A DNA stretch of 64,000 nt, taken from Corynebacterium phocae (lineage in GTDB: Bacteria; Actinomycetota; Actinomycetes; Mycobacteriales; Mycobacteriaceae). This document shows, one piece after another, positions 1-8,602 of this stretch. The stretch lies in NCBI RefSeq assembly GCF_008693075.1, contig NZ_VXKJ01000037.1, forward strand, positions 1-64,000, given 5' to 3'. Position 1 is the first letter of the stretch, and each line of letters opens with the position of its first letter. The translations under genes were made by a program, and so were the position numbers. A model generated the notes under the pieces. The model saw nothing but the letters and a program-made list of their open reading frames with translations. It was not told where the DNA came from and made no database searches.

Positions 1-69
1 CCGCGCGCCTGACGCCCGCGCACCCGCGGGCCTGACGCCCGCGCACCAGCGCGCCTGACACCCGCGCGC
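1..69. repeat. GC-rich 23-bp tandem repeat (about three units, cut by window edge)
   Basis: Three consecutive near-identical 23-base units lie at 1-23, 24-46 and 47-69, each containing CGCCTGACRCCCGCG. A decayed further copy runs to about 83. The array lies just past the 3' end of the M23 peptidase gene and probably continues to the left of the window. I see no coding sense in it. It is probably a simple intergenic repeat. Confidence 0.7.
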
Positions 70-83
70 CTGGCACCGCCCGC

Positions 84-623
84 CTAGCGCACGGGCTTTA
101 GCCTGATGACCGGCGCGGCTAGCAGGCTCAGTGGGTTGAGATAGTCATCTTTGCCCCGCAGCACACCCCAGTGCAGCCCCGGGTGGCCGTCAAATGGGGG
201 AGCCAGCGTGCCAATGGGCTCCCCGGCGCCTACTCGTTCGCCTACGGTTTTTCTCCCAAACACTGGGGTGTAGGTGCTGCGCAGGCCGTCTGGGTGTTCC
301 ACAGCCACGGAGGGCCGCCCGGCCACGGTTCCAGAAAAGACCACAGTCCCGGGCCCAGCGGCAAGCACCGGTTGGCCCACCCCGAGCGCAAGATCCACGC
401 CCCGGTGGCCGGAATGCCAGTTGCGCTCGGGTTTTTCAAACGGGCGCAGCACCCGGGCCACCGCCGGGTTTCCCGTGGTGGGGTCGCGGTAGCTGGTGCT
501 GGCGGTTGCTGCAGAGGTAGGAACCGCGCCTCCGCTGAGCGCCAGTGCGCACGCCGCCGCTGCTAAATGGCAGGCCATCCTGCGCCGGAAACTTACTGGT
601 GTTTTATCTTGGTTAGTAGTCAT
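84..623 (-). CDS. secreted M23-family (LytM-type) peptidase domain protein
   Basis: A 179-residue protein with a basic N-terminus and a hydrophobic signal segment (about residues 15-38, probable cleavage after a TSA motif). It is followed by one compact M23 peptidase domain. The zinc-site pattern is visible: HRGVDLA (H-x3-D type) near residue 74 and LHWGV (HxH-like, only one His) near residue 151. LytM-domain proteins cleave peptidoglycan crosslinks, or act as non-catalytic activators when ligands are missing. Here the second site reads GLHWGV, so activity is uncertain. It is transcribed away from rpsB. No clear Shine-Dalgarno sequence precedes the ATG at 623, so a leaderless message is possible. 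Confidence 0.8.
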   Translation of the reverse strand: MTTNQDKTPVSFRRRMACHLAAAACALALSGGAVPTSAATASTSYRDPTTGNPAVARVLRPFEKPERNWHSGHRGVDLALGVGQPVLAAGPGTVVFSGTVAGRPSVAVEHPDGLRSTYTPVFGRKTVGERVGAGEPIGTLAPPFDGHPGLHWGVLRGKDDYLNPLSLLAAPVIRLKPVR

Positions 624-1025
624 GCCCGTTACTATGGCCTACTTCTGCGCGCCCGTCTAGGGGGGTAAGCGGTGCCTGTGGATAACTTCGAAATCCTGGT
701 GGGTTGCTTGCCCGGTGCCGGGCGCGCCGGGCCTCGTTTTGTCTAGAGCCTGGCCGTACCTATAAGATAACCAGCAGCAGTGTGCCCACATGGTAGCCGT
801 TAGCGGTTACTTGCCTGGAAGCACTGACTACGCGCGGCGGAGCATATGCTGCTGACTTTGGTCCCTTGAATACCGTGATGTTCATCACGGCTAGTACTGC
901 AATTTGTGGCGCTGGATAGTATTTCGGGGGTGTTGGCCAGCAAGTTTCGCAGCCAGGGTGTGGGATAAAAACCCACGCAAAACATGTAAGTAAAAACCTA
1001 AAGACTAATAGAAAGCGAGCGAATC
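624..1025. other. intergenic region between the M23 peptidase gene and rpsB; long rpsB leader
   Basis: About 400 bases without a convincing gene. It holds a good candidate promoter reading toward rpsB (739-768). It also holds a perfect inverted repeat with CCGTGATG at 873-880 and CATCACGG at 883-890, and a small GTGGG/CCCAC hairpin at 960-976 close to the rpsB ribosome site. If the promoter is right, the rpsB message has a leader of about 250 bases, long enough for structural regulation. Confidence 0.6.
739..768 (+). promoter_or_regulatory. candidate sigma-A promoter for rpsB
   Basis: A -35-like TTGTCT (739-744) precedes TATAAGAT. This can be read as TATAAG with a 16-base spacer or TAAGAT with an 18-base spacer. 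The same hexamer pair with an 18-base spacer recurs upstream of the small secreted protein genes at 14969-14998. The match is by eye. Confidence 0.5.
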
Positions 1026-1886
1026 ATGGCAGTTGTAACCATGCGCGAGCTCCTCGACGCTGGTGTCCACTTCGGTCACCAGACCCGTCGCTGGAATCCG
1101 AAGATGAAGCGTTTCATCTTCACCGACCGTAACGGCATCTACATCATCGACTTGCAGCAGACGCTGACCTACATCGATGAGGCCTTCGAATTTGTTAAGG
1201 AAACCGTTGCCCACGGTGGCACCGTCCTTTTTGTTGGTACCAAGAAGCAGGCTCAGGAAGCTGTTGCTGAGGAAGCACAGCGCGTTGGCATGCCTTACGT
1301 CAACCACCGTTGGTTGGGCGGCATGCTCACCAACTTCCAGACTGTTGCCAAGCGCCTTCGCCGTATGAAGGAACTGCAGGCAATGGATGGCGCTGAGGAC
1401 GGCTACAAGGGCCGCACCAAGAAGGAAGTTCTCATGCTCACCCGTGAGCGCACCAAGCTGGAGCGCGTTCTGGGCGGTATCGCTGAGATGTCCAAGGCAC
1501 CTTCCGCACTGTGGATTGTTGACACCAACAAAGAGCACATCGCGGTTAAGGAAGCCAAGAAGCTTAATATCCCAGTGGTAGCCATTCTTGACACCAACTG
1601 TGATCCTGATGAGGTTGATTTCCCAATCCCAGGCAACGACGACGCAATCCGCGCCACCAAGCTGCTTTCCGGCATCATTGCTACCGCAGTTGAGGAGGGC
1701 CGCAAGGCTCGCGAAGAGCGTCAGGTTGCAGCCGCTAAGGATGCCGCTGGCGATTCCGCTGAAAAGGAAGCACGTGACGCCGCTGAGGCCGCCGCAGCGT
1801 CCGACCCAGCATCTGCCGCTGCTGAAGAAGCTCCTGCTACTCCTGAGTCACCGGAGCCAACTGAGGCTCCCAAGGCTGCAGAGTAA
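1026..1886 (+). CDS. rpsB: 30S ribosomal protein S2
   Basis: A 286-residue S2 beginning with the typical [31 protein letters not shown] start (only the motif [10 protein letters not shown] is needed to recognise it). S2 is a late-assembling protein of the small subunit and is needed for S1-dependent or leader-dependent initiation in many bacteria. The last 50 or so residues form an Ala/Glu/Pro-rich tail, a common addition in corynebacterial S2. A GAAAGCGAG ribosome site precedes the ATG. A terminator-like hairpin follows, then tsf. The rpsB-tsf order is nearly universal. Confidence 0.98.
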   Translation: MAVVTMRELLDAGVHFGHQTRRWNPKMKRFIFTDRNGIYIIDLQQTLTYIDEAFEFVKETVAHGGTVLFVGTKKQAQEAVAEEAQRVGMPYVNHRWLGGMLTNFQTVAKRLRRMKELQAMDGAEDGYKGRTKKEVLMLTRERTKLERVLGGIAEMSKAPSALWIVDTNKEHIAVKEAKKLNIPVVAILDTNCDPDEVDFPIPGNDDAIRATKLLSGIIATAVEEGRKAREERQVAAAKDAAGDSAEKEARDAAEAAAASDPASAAAEEAPATPESPEPTEAPKAAE

Positions 1887-1898
1887 ATAGACCTTTGA

Positions 1899-1938
1899 CC
1901 CCCTGGAAACTGCCTCACCGGTAGCGCCAGGGGGTTTT
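1899..1938 (+). terminator. intrinsic terminator after rpsB
   Basis: CCCCCTGG at 1899-1906 pairs with CCAGGGGG at 1927-1934, followed by TTTT. It lies 13 bases after the rpsB stop. Partial read-through into tsf is likely, as in other rpsB-tsf operons. Confidence 0.75.
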
Positions 1939-1975
1939 AAGCGTCAAACGTCTTTTTGACCCACAAAATTCACCA

Positions 1976-1999
1976 CGGGGGTTAATTTAAAACCCCCTG
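1976..1999 (+). other. second hairpin in the rpsB-tsf spacer
   Basis: CGGGGGTT (1976-1983) can pair with AACCCCCTG (1991-1999). The 3' arm, extended as TTAAAACCCCCTG (1987-1999), is also a perfect 13-base complement of the descending arm plus T-tract of the rpsB terminator (1928-1940). It has no T-tract of its own. Confidence 0.5.
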
Positions 2000-2041
2000 T
2001 AGTCGGCACTGGGAACGGATGTCGGCTACGCTGATTCAACG

Positions 2042-2047
2042 TAAAAT
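2042..2047 (+). promoter_or_regulatory. candidate -10 element for tsf
   Basis: TAAAAT at 2042-2047 is a good -10 match, about 12 bases before the strong AAGGAGG ribosome site (2059-2065) of tsf. The -35 region is poor, as is common in Corynebacterium. It suggests tsf can be transcribed independently of rpsB. Confidence 0.4.
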
Positions 2048-2076
2048 TGTTTGAACTCAAGGAGGATCGCCCCACT

Positions 2077-2889
2077 ATGGCGAACTACACTGCTGCAGAT
2101 GTTAAGGCTCTACGCGGAGCCACCGCCGCTGGCATGCTCGATTGCAAGAAGGCACTCGAAGAATCCGGCGGAGATTACGACAAAGCTGTCGAAATCCTAC
2201 GTATCAAGGGCGCAAAGTCCGTATCCAAGCGCGCTGACCGCGAAGCTTCGGAGGGCCTGATTGCCGTTTCCGGCAACACCATGGTCGAGGTTAACTGTGA
2301 GACTGACTTCGTTGCGAAGAACCAGGCTTTCATCGACTTTGCCCACAAGATCACCGAGGCTGCTGCTGCAGCTAAGGCTAACTCCACCGAAGAGCTTAAC
2401 GCTGCTGAGATCGACGGCCAGACCGTCGAAGAGGTTGTTACTGCTGAGTCTGCAAAGACCGGAGAGAAGCTGCAGATCGGTCGCGTTGTCACCCTCGAGG
2501 GCGACAATGTTGCTCACTACCTGCACCAGCGTTCCGCTGACCTGCCGCCAGCAATCGGCGTTTTGGTCTCCTACGAAGGTGACAAGGAAGTTGCACACGC
2601 TGTAGCTCTCCAGATCGCAGCCATGAAGGCTGAATACCTCACCCGTGAGGATGTTCCAGCTGAGGTTGTTCAGAAGGAGCGCGATATCGCTGAGGCCACC
2701 ACCCGCGAAGAGGGCAAGCCAGAGGCTGCCCTGCCGAAGATTGTGGAAGGCCGCCTGAACGGCTTCTTCAAGAGCGTCGTGCTTCCGGAGCAGCCTTCCA
2801 TGACTGACTCCAAGAAGAACGTCCAGAAGGTCCTGGATGAGGCTGACACCAAGATTCTGGCCTTCAAGCGCTTTGAGCTGGGTGCTTAA
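2077..2889 (+). CDS. tsf: elongation factor Ts
   Basis: EF-Ts, the nucleotide exchange factor that regenerates EF-Tu-GTP. The start at 2077 gives a 270-residue protein beginning [13 protein letters not shown]. It is preceded by a near-perfect AAGGAGG at 2059-2065, which is why the upstream in-frame start at 2047 is rejected. Family marks include the N-terminal UBA-like domain with [15 protein letters not shown] sequence and the CETDFVAKN motif of the core. A strong terminator follows, so rpsB-tsf form a closed unit ahead of pyrH-frr. Confidence 0.98.
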   Translation: MANYTAADVKALRGATAAGMLDCKKALEESGGDYDKAVEILRIKGAKSVSKRADREASEGLIAVSGNTMVEVNCETDFVAKNQAFIDFAHKITEAAAAAKANSTEELNAAEIDGQTVEEVVTAESAKTGEKLQIGRVVTLEGDNVAHYLHQRSADLPPAIGVLVSYEGDKEVAHAVALQIAAMKAEYLTREDVPAEVVQKERDIAEATTREEGKPEAALPKIVEGRLNGFFKSVVLPEQPSMTDSKKNVQKVLDEADTKILAFKRFELGA

Positions 2890-2967
2890 AAGCTACTGAA
2901 GTCAGCCTGGGATAGGTGCCCGCGTGAGTTTTCTCCGTCGGACCCTTTACCCCGGCCGGTATTAGCT

Positions 2968-3002
2968 AGCCGCGGTGGAGATTTTCTCCGCCGCGGCTTT
3001 CT
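2968..3002 (+). terminator. intrinsic terminator after tsf
   Basis: AGCCGCGG (2968-2975) pairs with CCGCGGCT (2991-2998), with inner GGAG/CTCC pairing across an ATTTT loop, followed by a short T run. It separates tsf from pyrH. Confidence 0.85.
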
Positions 3003-3008
3003 GGCGTT

Positions 3009-3037
3009 TTATGAGCTGGGGGCAAACCCGGTAGGCT
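3009..3037 (+). promoter_or_regulatory. candidate promoter for pyrH-frr
   Basis: TTATGA (3009-3014), a 17-base spacer and TAGGCT (3032-3037). It lies just after the tsf terminator and about 50 bases before the pyrH ATG, which has its own AAGGAG ribosome site. Confidence 0.35.
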
Positions 3038-3088
3038 TAGAGTGAATCACTTGAGGCTTAAGTCACCAACTAAGGAGATCGACCCACC

Positions 3089-3850
3089 ATGGCAGCTACT
3101 GATAATTCTGATCTATCTGATACTAAAGAAACCGCCTCCAAGCGCACGGCCTACAAGCGCGTGATGCTCAAACTTGGGGGTGAGATGTTTGGCGGCGGCA
3201 CTGTTGGTATTGACCCGGATGTGGTGGAAAACGTGGCCCGTCAAATCGCAGAGGTTTCCCGGCAGGGCACTGAGGTGGCCGTGGTCATTGGTGGCGGTAA
3301 CTTCTTCCGCGGCGCTGAGCTATCCCAGCGTGGCATGGACCGCGCCCGCTCCGACTATATGGGCATGCTGGGTACGGTGATGAACTGCTTGGCTCTGCAG
3401 GACTTCTTGCAGCAAGAGGGGATTGACTGCCGCGTGCAGACCTCCATCAACATGGCCCAAATCGCGGAACCGTACTTGCCTCTGCGGGCAACCCGCCACT
3501 TGGAAAAGGGGCGCGTCGTTATCTTCGGTGCAGGCATGGGCATGCCGTACTTTTCCACGGACACTACCGCTGCGCAGCGCGCGTTGGAGATTGGTGCGGA
3601 GGTCCTCTTCCTGGCCAAGGGTGTTGAAGGCGTGTATTCCGATGACCCGCGCACCAACCCGGACGCCACTCTCTACAATGACATCACTCCGCGCGAGGTT
3701 ATTGAGCAAGGTTTGAAGGTTGCGGACGCTACGGCGTTTAGCCTGTGCATGGACAATGACATGCCCATCTTGGTATTCAACTTGCTGGTCGAAGGAAACA
3801 TTGCCCGGGCGGTAAACGGAGAAAAGATTGGCACACTAGTCAAGTCCTAG
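3089..3850 (+). CDS. pyrH: UMP kinase
   Basis: The bacterial hexameric UMP kinase of the amino-acid kinase family, phosphorylating UMP to UDP with ATP. At 253 residues it carries a short hydrophilic N-terminal extension before [12 protein letters not shown], where the family core starts. Other family marks are [28 protein letters not shown] and the C-terminal [15 protein letters not shown]. It is followed 73 bases later by frr, an arrangement conserved across bacteria (pyrH-frr-cdsA). Confidence 0.98.
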   Translation: MAATDNSDLSDTKETASKRTAYKRVMLKLGGEMFGGGTVGIDPDVVENVARQIAEVSRQGTEVAVVIGGGNFFRGAELSQRGMDRARSDYMGMLGTVMNCLALQDFLQQEGIDCRVQTSINMAQIAEPYLPLRATRHLEKGRVVIFGAGMGMPYFSTDTTAAQRALEIGAEVLFLAKGVEGVYSDDPRTNPDATLYNDITPREVIEQGLKVADATAFSLCMDNDMPILVFNLLVEGNIARAVNGEKIGTLVKS

Positions 3851-3923
3851 GCTGAACCTGCCTTTCGACCTGCTACATTTGTCCTAATAAACCAAATCAA
3901 TAATCAAAAGGATTGTTTTTAAC

Positions 3924-4481
3924 ATGATTGATGAGATTCACCTCGAGGCAGAAGAGCACATGGGTGCCTCCGTGGAGCATACCCGCGAGCAACTGGTCAC
4001 CATCCGTACCGGCCGTGCCAACCCCTCCATGTTCAACGGGTTGGTAGCGGACTACTACGGTATTCCTACCCCCATTACCCAGATGGCCACCGTGTCAGTC
4101 CCTGAGCCCCGCATGTTGCTTATTAAGCCATACGAGCAGTCCATGATGCAGGAGATTGAAAACGCCATCCGCAATTCCGATCTTGGCGTCAACCCCACCA
4201 ATGACGGGCAGGTTCTGCGCGTTACTATTCCGCAGCTGACCGAAGAACGCCGTAAAGAGCTGGTGAAGGTTGCTAAATCTAAGGGTGAAGATGGCAAGAT
4301 TGCCATCCGTAACGTGCGCCGCAAGGCAATGGAGTCGTTGAAGAAGCTCCAGAAAGACGGCGACGCCGGTGAGGATGAGGTAAACACCGCAGAAAAGGAA
4401 ATGGAGAAAATCACTGCTAAATATGTTGATCAGGTTGATAAGCTGGTCAACGCTAAGGAAGCGGAACTTCTGGAGGTCTAG
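3924..4481 (+). CDS. frr: ribosome recycling factor
   Basis: The 185-residue RRF that, with EF-G, splits the post-termination ribosome. The length is exactly the family norm. Family marks are [12 protein letters not shown] near residue 30, the long helical C-terminal half, and [18 protein letters not shown]. An AAAAGGA ribosome site lies about 10 bases before the ATG. It sits between pyrH and cdsA in the conserved order. Confidence 0.98.
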   Translation: MIDEIHLEAEEHMGASVEHTREQLVTIRTGRANPSMFNGLVADYYGIPTPITQMATVSVPEPRMLLIKPYEQSMMQEIENAIRNSDLGVNPTNDGQVLRVTIPQLTEERRKELVKVAKSKGEDGKIAIRNVRRKAMESLKKLQKDGDAGEDEVNTAEKEMEKITAKYVDQVDKLVNAKEAELLEV

Positions 4482-4567
4482 TTCCTAGTTCTCCCCGTTA
4501 GTGATATGCCGTCGGACCTTTCCCCAAGAAACTCTGGCGGCGTTTCTTTTGAAAGGATATATAGCCA

Positions 4568-5458
4568 GTGACCAAGCCCCAAGCAGGTGAGTTGACAGAT
4601 CTTCCGCCCAAGAAGAAAAGTAGGGCGGGCCGGGATCTTCCCTCTGCAATCGGGGTTGGCGTATTCCTTGGGTTAGTTGTTGTCCTCGCCGTGTGGGTAG
4701 GGGACTTGGCCTGGTACCTTCTGGTGGCCGTGGGTGTGGGCGTTGCCATGTGGGAGGTGCTCACGCGCTTGCGGGAGCACTCATATCAAGTTCCCAGGAC
4801 GCTGCTGATTATCGGCGGTCAGGCTATGCTCTGGGCGTCCTGGCCGCTGGGGGCCTCTGGATTGGTGTCTGTGTATGTGGTGGCCGTCCTGGCGTTGATG
4901 TTTGGCAGGCTTTTCCATAATGGCCGGCATTACCCGCCAATTAACTACCTTCGCGACACTGCGGTGGGAATCTTCATACTCACCTGGGTTCCGCTATTTG
5001 GCTCCTTTGCCGCCATGCTGACCCACGCCCAAACCCCGTTTGCTTCCGGGTCCGCCTCCATTCTTACCTTCATGTTGTGCGTGGTGGCGTCGGATACCGG
5101 CGGCTACATAGCAGGCGTAACCTTCGGGGCCCATCCCATGGCTCCGGCGGTAAGCCCGAAGAAGTCCTGGGAGGGCTTTGCCGGCTCTATCGTTTTCGGT
5201 GCTTTCACCGGCGCCCTCACTACCCACTACTTGCTGCACCACATCTTCTGGTTAGGTGCCATCATGGGCGTCCTGCTGGTTGTGTGCGCCACGCTGGGGG
5301 ACCTGGTGGAGTCACAATTTAAACGCGAGCTTCATATTAAAGATATGTCGGGAATCCTCCCCGGCCACGGCGGGTTGATGGACCGGCTGGACGGAATGCT
5401 CCCGGCGGCCATGGTCACGTGGGTGGCTATGAACTTCCTTACCTACGGGTTTTTCTAG
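4568..5458 (+). CDS. cdsA: phosphatidate cytidylyltransferase (CDP-diacylglycerol synthase)
   Basis: An integral membrane enzyme converting phosphatidic acid and CTP to CDP-diacylglycerol, the precursor of phosphatidylglycerol, phosphatidylinositol and cardiolipin. It has 296 residues, about eight hydrophobic segments, and the CDS signature near the C-terminus: S-x-FKRE-x4-KD-x3-LPGHGG-x2-DRLD. The start is GTG at 4568 with AAAGGA upstream. It works upstream of the phosphatidyltransferase gene at 53.5 kb in this window. Confidence 0.97.
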   Translation: MTKPQAGELTDLPPKKKSRAGRDLPSAIGVGVFLGLVVVLAVWVGDLAWYLLVAVGVGVAMWEVLTRLREHSYQVPRTLLIIGGQAMLWASWPLGASGLVSVYVVAVLALMFGRLFHNGRHYPPINYLRDTAVGIFILTWVPLFGSFAAMLTHAQTPFASGSASILTFMLCVVASDTGGYIAGVTFGAHPMAPAVSPKKSWEGFAGSIVFGAFTGALTTHYLLHHIFWLGAIMGVLLVVCATLGDLVESQFKRELHIKDMSGILPGHGGLMDRLDGMLPAAMVTWVAMNFLTYGFF

Positions 5459-5516
5459 ATAAACCTTGCGCTCGGTTTAGCGATCCAGGTGGGGACGTGC
5501 CAAAATAGGCACTACC

Positions 5517-6623
5517 ATGGCTGAAACTCTTAAACTTAACTTCTCCGCTCCCCGGAAGGGCCTGCCCCCGAAACATTTTGCAGACCTCACCGCGCAGGAG
5601 CGCGTAGCAAAGCTCTCCGAACTGGGGCTTCCTAAATTCCGTGCCAAGCAGTTGGCAAAGCATTACTACGAGCATATGACGGACAACGTCGAGGATATGA
5701 CCGATATCCCGGCGGATAAGCGTCAGGCCGTCCAAGAAGCTTTGTTCCCCACGCTGATGGAGCTCATCCGCAAGACGGCAACTGATGACGGCCAGACCAC
5801 CAAGTCTTTGTGGCGTCTCCATGACGGAACCATGCTGGAATCCGTGGTCATGCGCTATCCTGGGCGCGCCACCTTGTGTATTTCCTCCCAGGCTGGCTGC
5901 GGCATGGCCTGTCCCTTCTGTGCTACTGGCCAGGGAGGTTTGGACCGGAACCTGTCTACGGCGGAGATTGTGGAGCAGTTCCGCCTGGCGGCCAAGCAGA
6001 TGGATGAAGAAGGCGGACGCTTGAGCAACGTCGTGTTCATGGGCATGGGGGAGCCGTTGGCTAACTACAAGCGCGTGGTGCACGCCGTCCGGCAGATTAC
6101 CGGCCAGGACGGGGAGGGCTTTGGCCTGTCCCAGCGCAACGTCACCGTTTCTACTGTGGGTTTGGCCCCCGCTATCCGAAAGTTGGCGGATGAGGACTTG
6201 AGCTGCACTTTGGCGGTGTCTTTGCACACGCCGGATGATGAGCTGCGTGACTCTTTGGTGCCGGTTAATAACCGCTGGCCGGTGGCAGAGGTTCTCGATG
6301 CCGCCCGTTACTACGCAGACAAATCTGCCCGCCGCGTTTCTATCGAGTACGCGCTCATTCGGGATAAAAACGACCAGGACTTCCGTGCGGACATGTTGGG
6401 GCAGAAGCTGCACCGCGCGCTGGGTTCCAAGGTTCACGTTAATGTTATCCCGCTTAACCCCACGCCCGGCTCTGAGTGGGACGCCGCTCCGCGCGCCCGG
6501 CTCGATGAGTTCGTGCGCCGGGTAATTGCGCAAGGTGTACCGTGCACTGTCAGGGACACCAAGGGCGACGAGATCGCCGCCGCGTGTGGTCAGTTAGCCG
6601 CAGACGAGCGCGAAGGGCAGTAG
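5517..6623 (+). CDS. rlmN: dual-specificity 23S rRNA/tRNA methyltransferase RlmN (radical SAM)
   Basis: A radical SAM enzyme that methylates C2 of adenosine in 23S rRNA (A2503) and in some tRNAs. It has 368 residues. The 4Fe-4S cluster motif CGMACPFC places cysteines at residues 128, 132 and 135. [11 protein letters not shown] and the C-terminal [16 protein letters not shown], with its catalytic Cys, are typical. It follows cdsA by 58 bases and ends at a bidirectional terminator facing the DUF2631 gene. Confidence 0.97.
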   Translation: MAETLKLNFSAPRKGLPPKHFADLTAQERVAKLSELGLPKFRAKQLAKHYYEHMTDNVEDMTDIPADKRQAVQEALFPTLMELIRKTATDDGQTTKSLWRLHDGTMLESVVMRYPGRATLCISSQAGCGMACPFCATGQGGLDRNLSTAEIVEQFRLAAKQMDEEGGRLSNVVFMGMGEPLANYKRVVHAVRQITGQDGEGFGLSQRNVTVSTVGLAPAIRKLADEDLSCTLAVSLHTPDDELRDSLVPVNNRWPVAEVLDAARYYADKSARRVSIEYALIRDKNDQDFRADMLGQKLHRALGSKVHVNVIPLNPTPGSEWDAAPRARLDEFVRRVIAQGVPCTVRDTKGDEIAAACGQLAADEREGQ

Positions 6624-6712
6624 CGCCTGTAGGACCCGCATGCGGCCTGTGCTGGCCGGCGGGTTCACGCGTCGCTGGGCCCCGCCCCCCGATGGGCGGT
6701 TGACCTGAAAGC

Positions 6713-6750
6713 AAAAAATAGCCAGCTCCCGGATGGGGGCTGGCTTTTTA
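6713..6750. terminator. bidirectional terminator between rlmN and the DUF2631 gene
   Basis: GCCAGC (6721-6726) pairs with GCTGGC (6739-6744), extended by TCCC/GGGG pairing. TTTTTA lies on the right and AAAAAATA on the left, so it can stop transcription from both convergent genes. A smaller GC hairpin (CCGCCC 6682-6687 with GGGCGG 6694-6699) lies just upstream. Confidence 0.85.
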
Positions 6751-6764
6751 GCGTTTGTTAGCTC

Positions 6765-7286
6765 TTAGTCGTGCGCTAGGCTGCTTGCCTTGATGGCACC
6801 GCCGTTTGGCGCTGGAGCTACGGTGGTGCGGTGGGCGGAGTCGGCACGAACCGCGTGGCGGCCCTCGGCGCTGTCAACGCTGCGTAGGTGTGCAACACGG
6901 GAAGGCTCAATGTTGATTGCGCGGAGCTCAGCGTCGGTGAGTTGCGCGTAGTGACCGGTGGAGGTCTTTTGCTCGTACATCCAATCAGGCTCCTGGTGCC
7001 CTGGAGGCTGGTTGCGCGCGGTGACGGTGCGTACCTGGGGGAGCTTGGGTTGAAGCAGGTGGATGATAAGTCCTAGGGCAATGACCACGGCTAGAACCGT
7101 GAGCCACACGGTTTCAACGTGTCCGGTGTGGTTGCCAAAGTGGTACATCAGCAGAACAAAGACTGACAACCAGCCAGCAATCTGAATGCCGGTGCGCCCG
7201 AAACGGGACCAACCAAAACCTGCGGATGGGACGTCCTCGGTGGAAACGCCGTTATAGACCTCATAGGTCGGCTTGTGGGAAGACAC
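6765..7286 (-). CDS. DUF2631 family membrane protein
   Basis: A 173-residue protein of the actinobacterial DUF2631 family, with no known function. The N-terminal part has the family sequence YNGVSTEDVPSAGFGWSR. Two hydrophobic segments follow at about residues 32-48 and 58-76, then a hydrophilic C-terminal half. It is divergently transcribed from dxr, a neighbourhood that, from memory, recurs in mycobacteria and corynebacteria. The family assignment rests on remembered sequence, not a search. Confidence 0.75.
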   Translation of the reverse strand: MSSHKPTYEVYNGVSTEDVPSAGFGWSRFGRTGIQIAGWLSVFVLLMYHFGNHTGHVETVWLTVLAVVIALGLIIHLLQPKLPQVRTVTARNQPPGHQEPDWMYEQKTSTGHYAQLTDAELRAINIEPSRVAHLRSVDSAEGRHAVRADSAHRTTVAPAPNGGAIKASSLAHD

Positions 7287-7425
7287 TTGCTCTCCTTCGC
7301 GTGTACGCGCAGTCGTGCTTGTTGAAGGGTTTCGACAAGCAGCACGAAATAGTAATTTCTGCCTAGTAGTCTAAAACATCAACCTGCCATTAGCGACTAA
7401 ATACCCCCGAGTTTTCGCTAAAGTG

Positions 7426-8592
7426 ATGGAGGTGACTAAGAAACGAATACTCATTCTAGGATCCACCGGCTCAATTGGCACCCAGGCGCTGGAGGTAATC
7501 GCAGACAATCCCGCGAAATTCGAGGTCGTTGGCATTGCGGCGGGCGGCTCAAACCCGCAGCAGATCATTGACCAGGCTCGGGCTGTCAACCTTTCGGCTG
7601 ACCACATTGCGGTGGCCCGGCCGGAGTCCGCCCGGATCGTAGGGGAGGCCCTAGGCGGCTCCGTGATTTCTGGGCCGGATTCTGCGGAGCAGCTGGTGCG
7701 TTCAGTGCCGGCAGATACCGTCCTCAACGGCCTGGTTGGCTCGATGGGCCTGGCCGCTACCCTGGCCACCATAGAGGCGGGGCAGTACCTGGCGCTGGCC
7801 AACAAGGAATCATTGGTGGCAGGCGGCACGTTTGTTATGGGGCTGGCCAAACCGGGCCAGATTGTTCCGGTTGATTCGGAGCACTCCGCAATGGCGCAGG
7901 CGCTGCAGTCAGGCACGCGTTCTGAGCTGGCGCGGTTGGTCCTCACGGCATCGGGAGGCCCCTTCAGGGGGTGGACCCGTGAGCAGATGTGGGAGGTCAC
8001 CCCGGAGCAAGCCGCCCAACACCCCACATGGTCAATGGGGCAGATGAACACTCTCAACTCCGCGACGTTGGTCAACAAGGGTCTAGAGCTCATTGAAGCC
8101 ACATTGCTTTTTGACATCGCCCCGGAGCTTATTGACGTCACCGTCCACCCGCAGTCCATAGTTCATTCCATGGCTACCTTTGTAGACGGCTGTACCATGG
8201 CCCAGGCCTCCCCGCCGTCGATGAAACTGCCCATCTCCCTTGCCCTGGACTGGCCAAATAGGGTGCCAGGCGCCCAGCCGGCGCTAGACTTCTCCCAAGC
8301 CATGGACTGGCGCTTTGAGCCCTTGGACAACGGTGCCTTCCCGGCGGTGGAGCTGGCCCGCCAGGCCGCGCGCGAGGGCACGGGGGTTATCTACAACGCC
8401 GCCAATGAAGAAGCGGCGGAAGCGTTCCTAGCCGGCCGTATTCACTTCCCTGAGATAGTTGATACCGTCGAACACGTGATGCTTAAGAGCTCTGTGCGAT
8501 CTGGTGTAATGTCAAGCGTCGACAACATTCTGGCGGTCGAACGCCAGGCGCGCGCGGATGCACAGGCGCGTTTGCAAGAAATTCAGAGCTAG
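7426..8592 (+). CDS. dxr: 1-deoxy-D-xylulose 5-phosphate reductoisomerase
   Basis: The second enzyme of the MEP isoprenoid pathway, converting DXP to 2-C-methylerythritol 4-phosphate with NADPH. It has about 388 residues. The NADPH-binding start [13 protein letters not shown], the [10 protein letters not shown] loop, the metal-site segment VPVDSEHSA and the flexible loop region [11 protein letters not shown] are all present. The start is ambiguous: GTG 7423, ATG 7426 and GTG 7432 are in frame and close together, and none has a clear ribosome site. It is followed after ten bases by a site-2 protease gene and then ispG, a conserved actinobacterial trio. Confidence 0.96.
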   Translation: MEVTKKRILILGSTGSIGTQALEVIADNPAKFEVVGIAAGGSNPQQIIDQARAVNLSADHIAVARPESARIVGEALGGSVISGPDSAEQLVRSVPADTVLNGLVGSMGLAATLATIEAGQYLALANKESLVAGGTFVMGLAKPGQIVPVDSEHSAMAQALQSGTRSELARLVLTASGGPFRGWTREQMWEVTPEQAAQHPTWSMGQMNTLNSATLVNKGLELIEATLLFDIAPELIDVTVHPQSIVHSMATFVDGCTMAQASPPSMKLPISLALDWPNRVPGAQPALDFSQAMDWRFEPLDNGAFPAVELARQAAREGTGVIYNAANEEAAEAFLAGRIHFPEIVDTVEHVMLKSSVRSGVMSSVDNILAVERQARADAQARLQEIQS

Positions 8593-8602
8593 ATAGGTAT
8601 TT

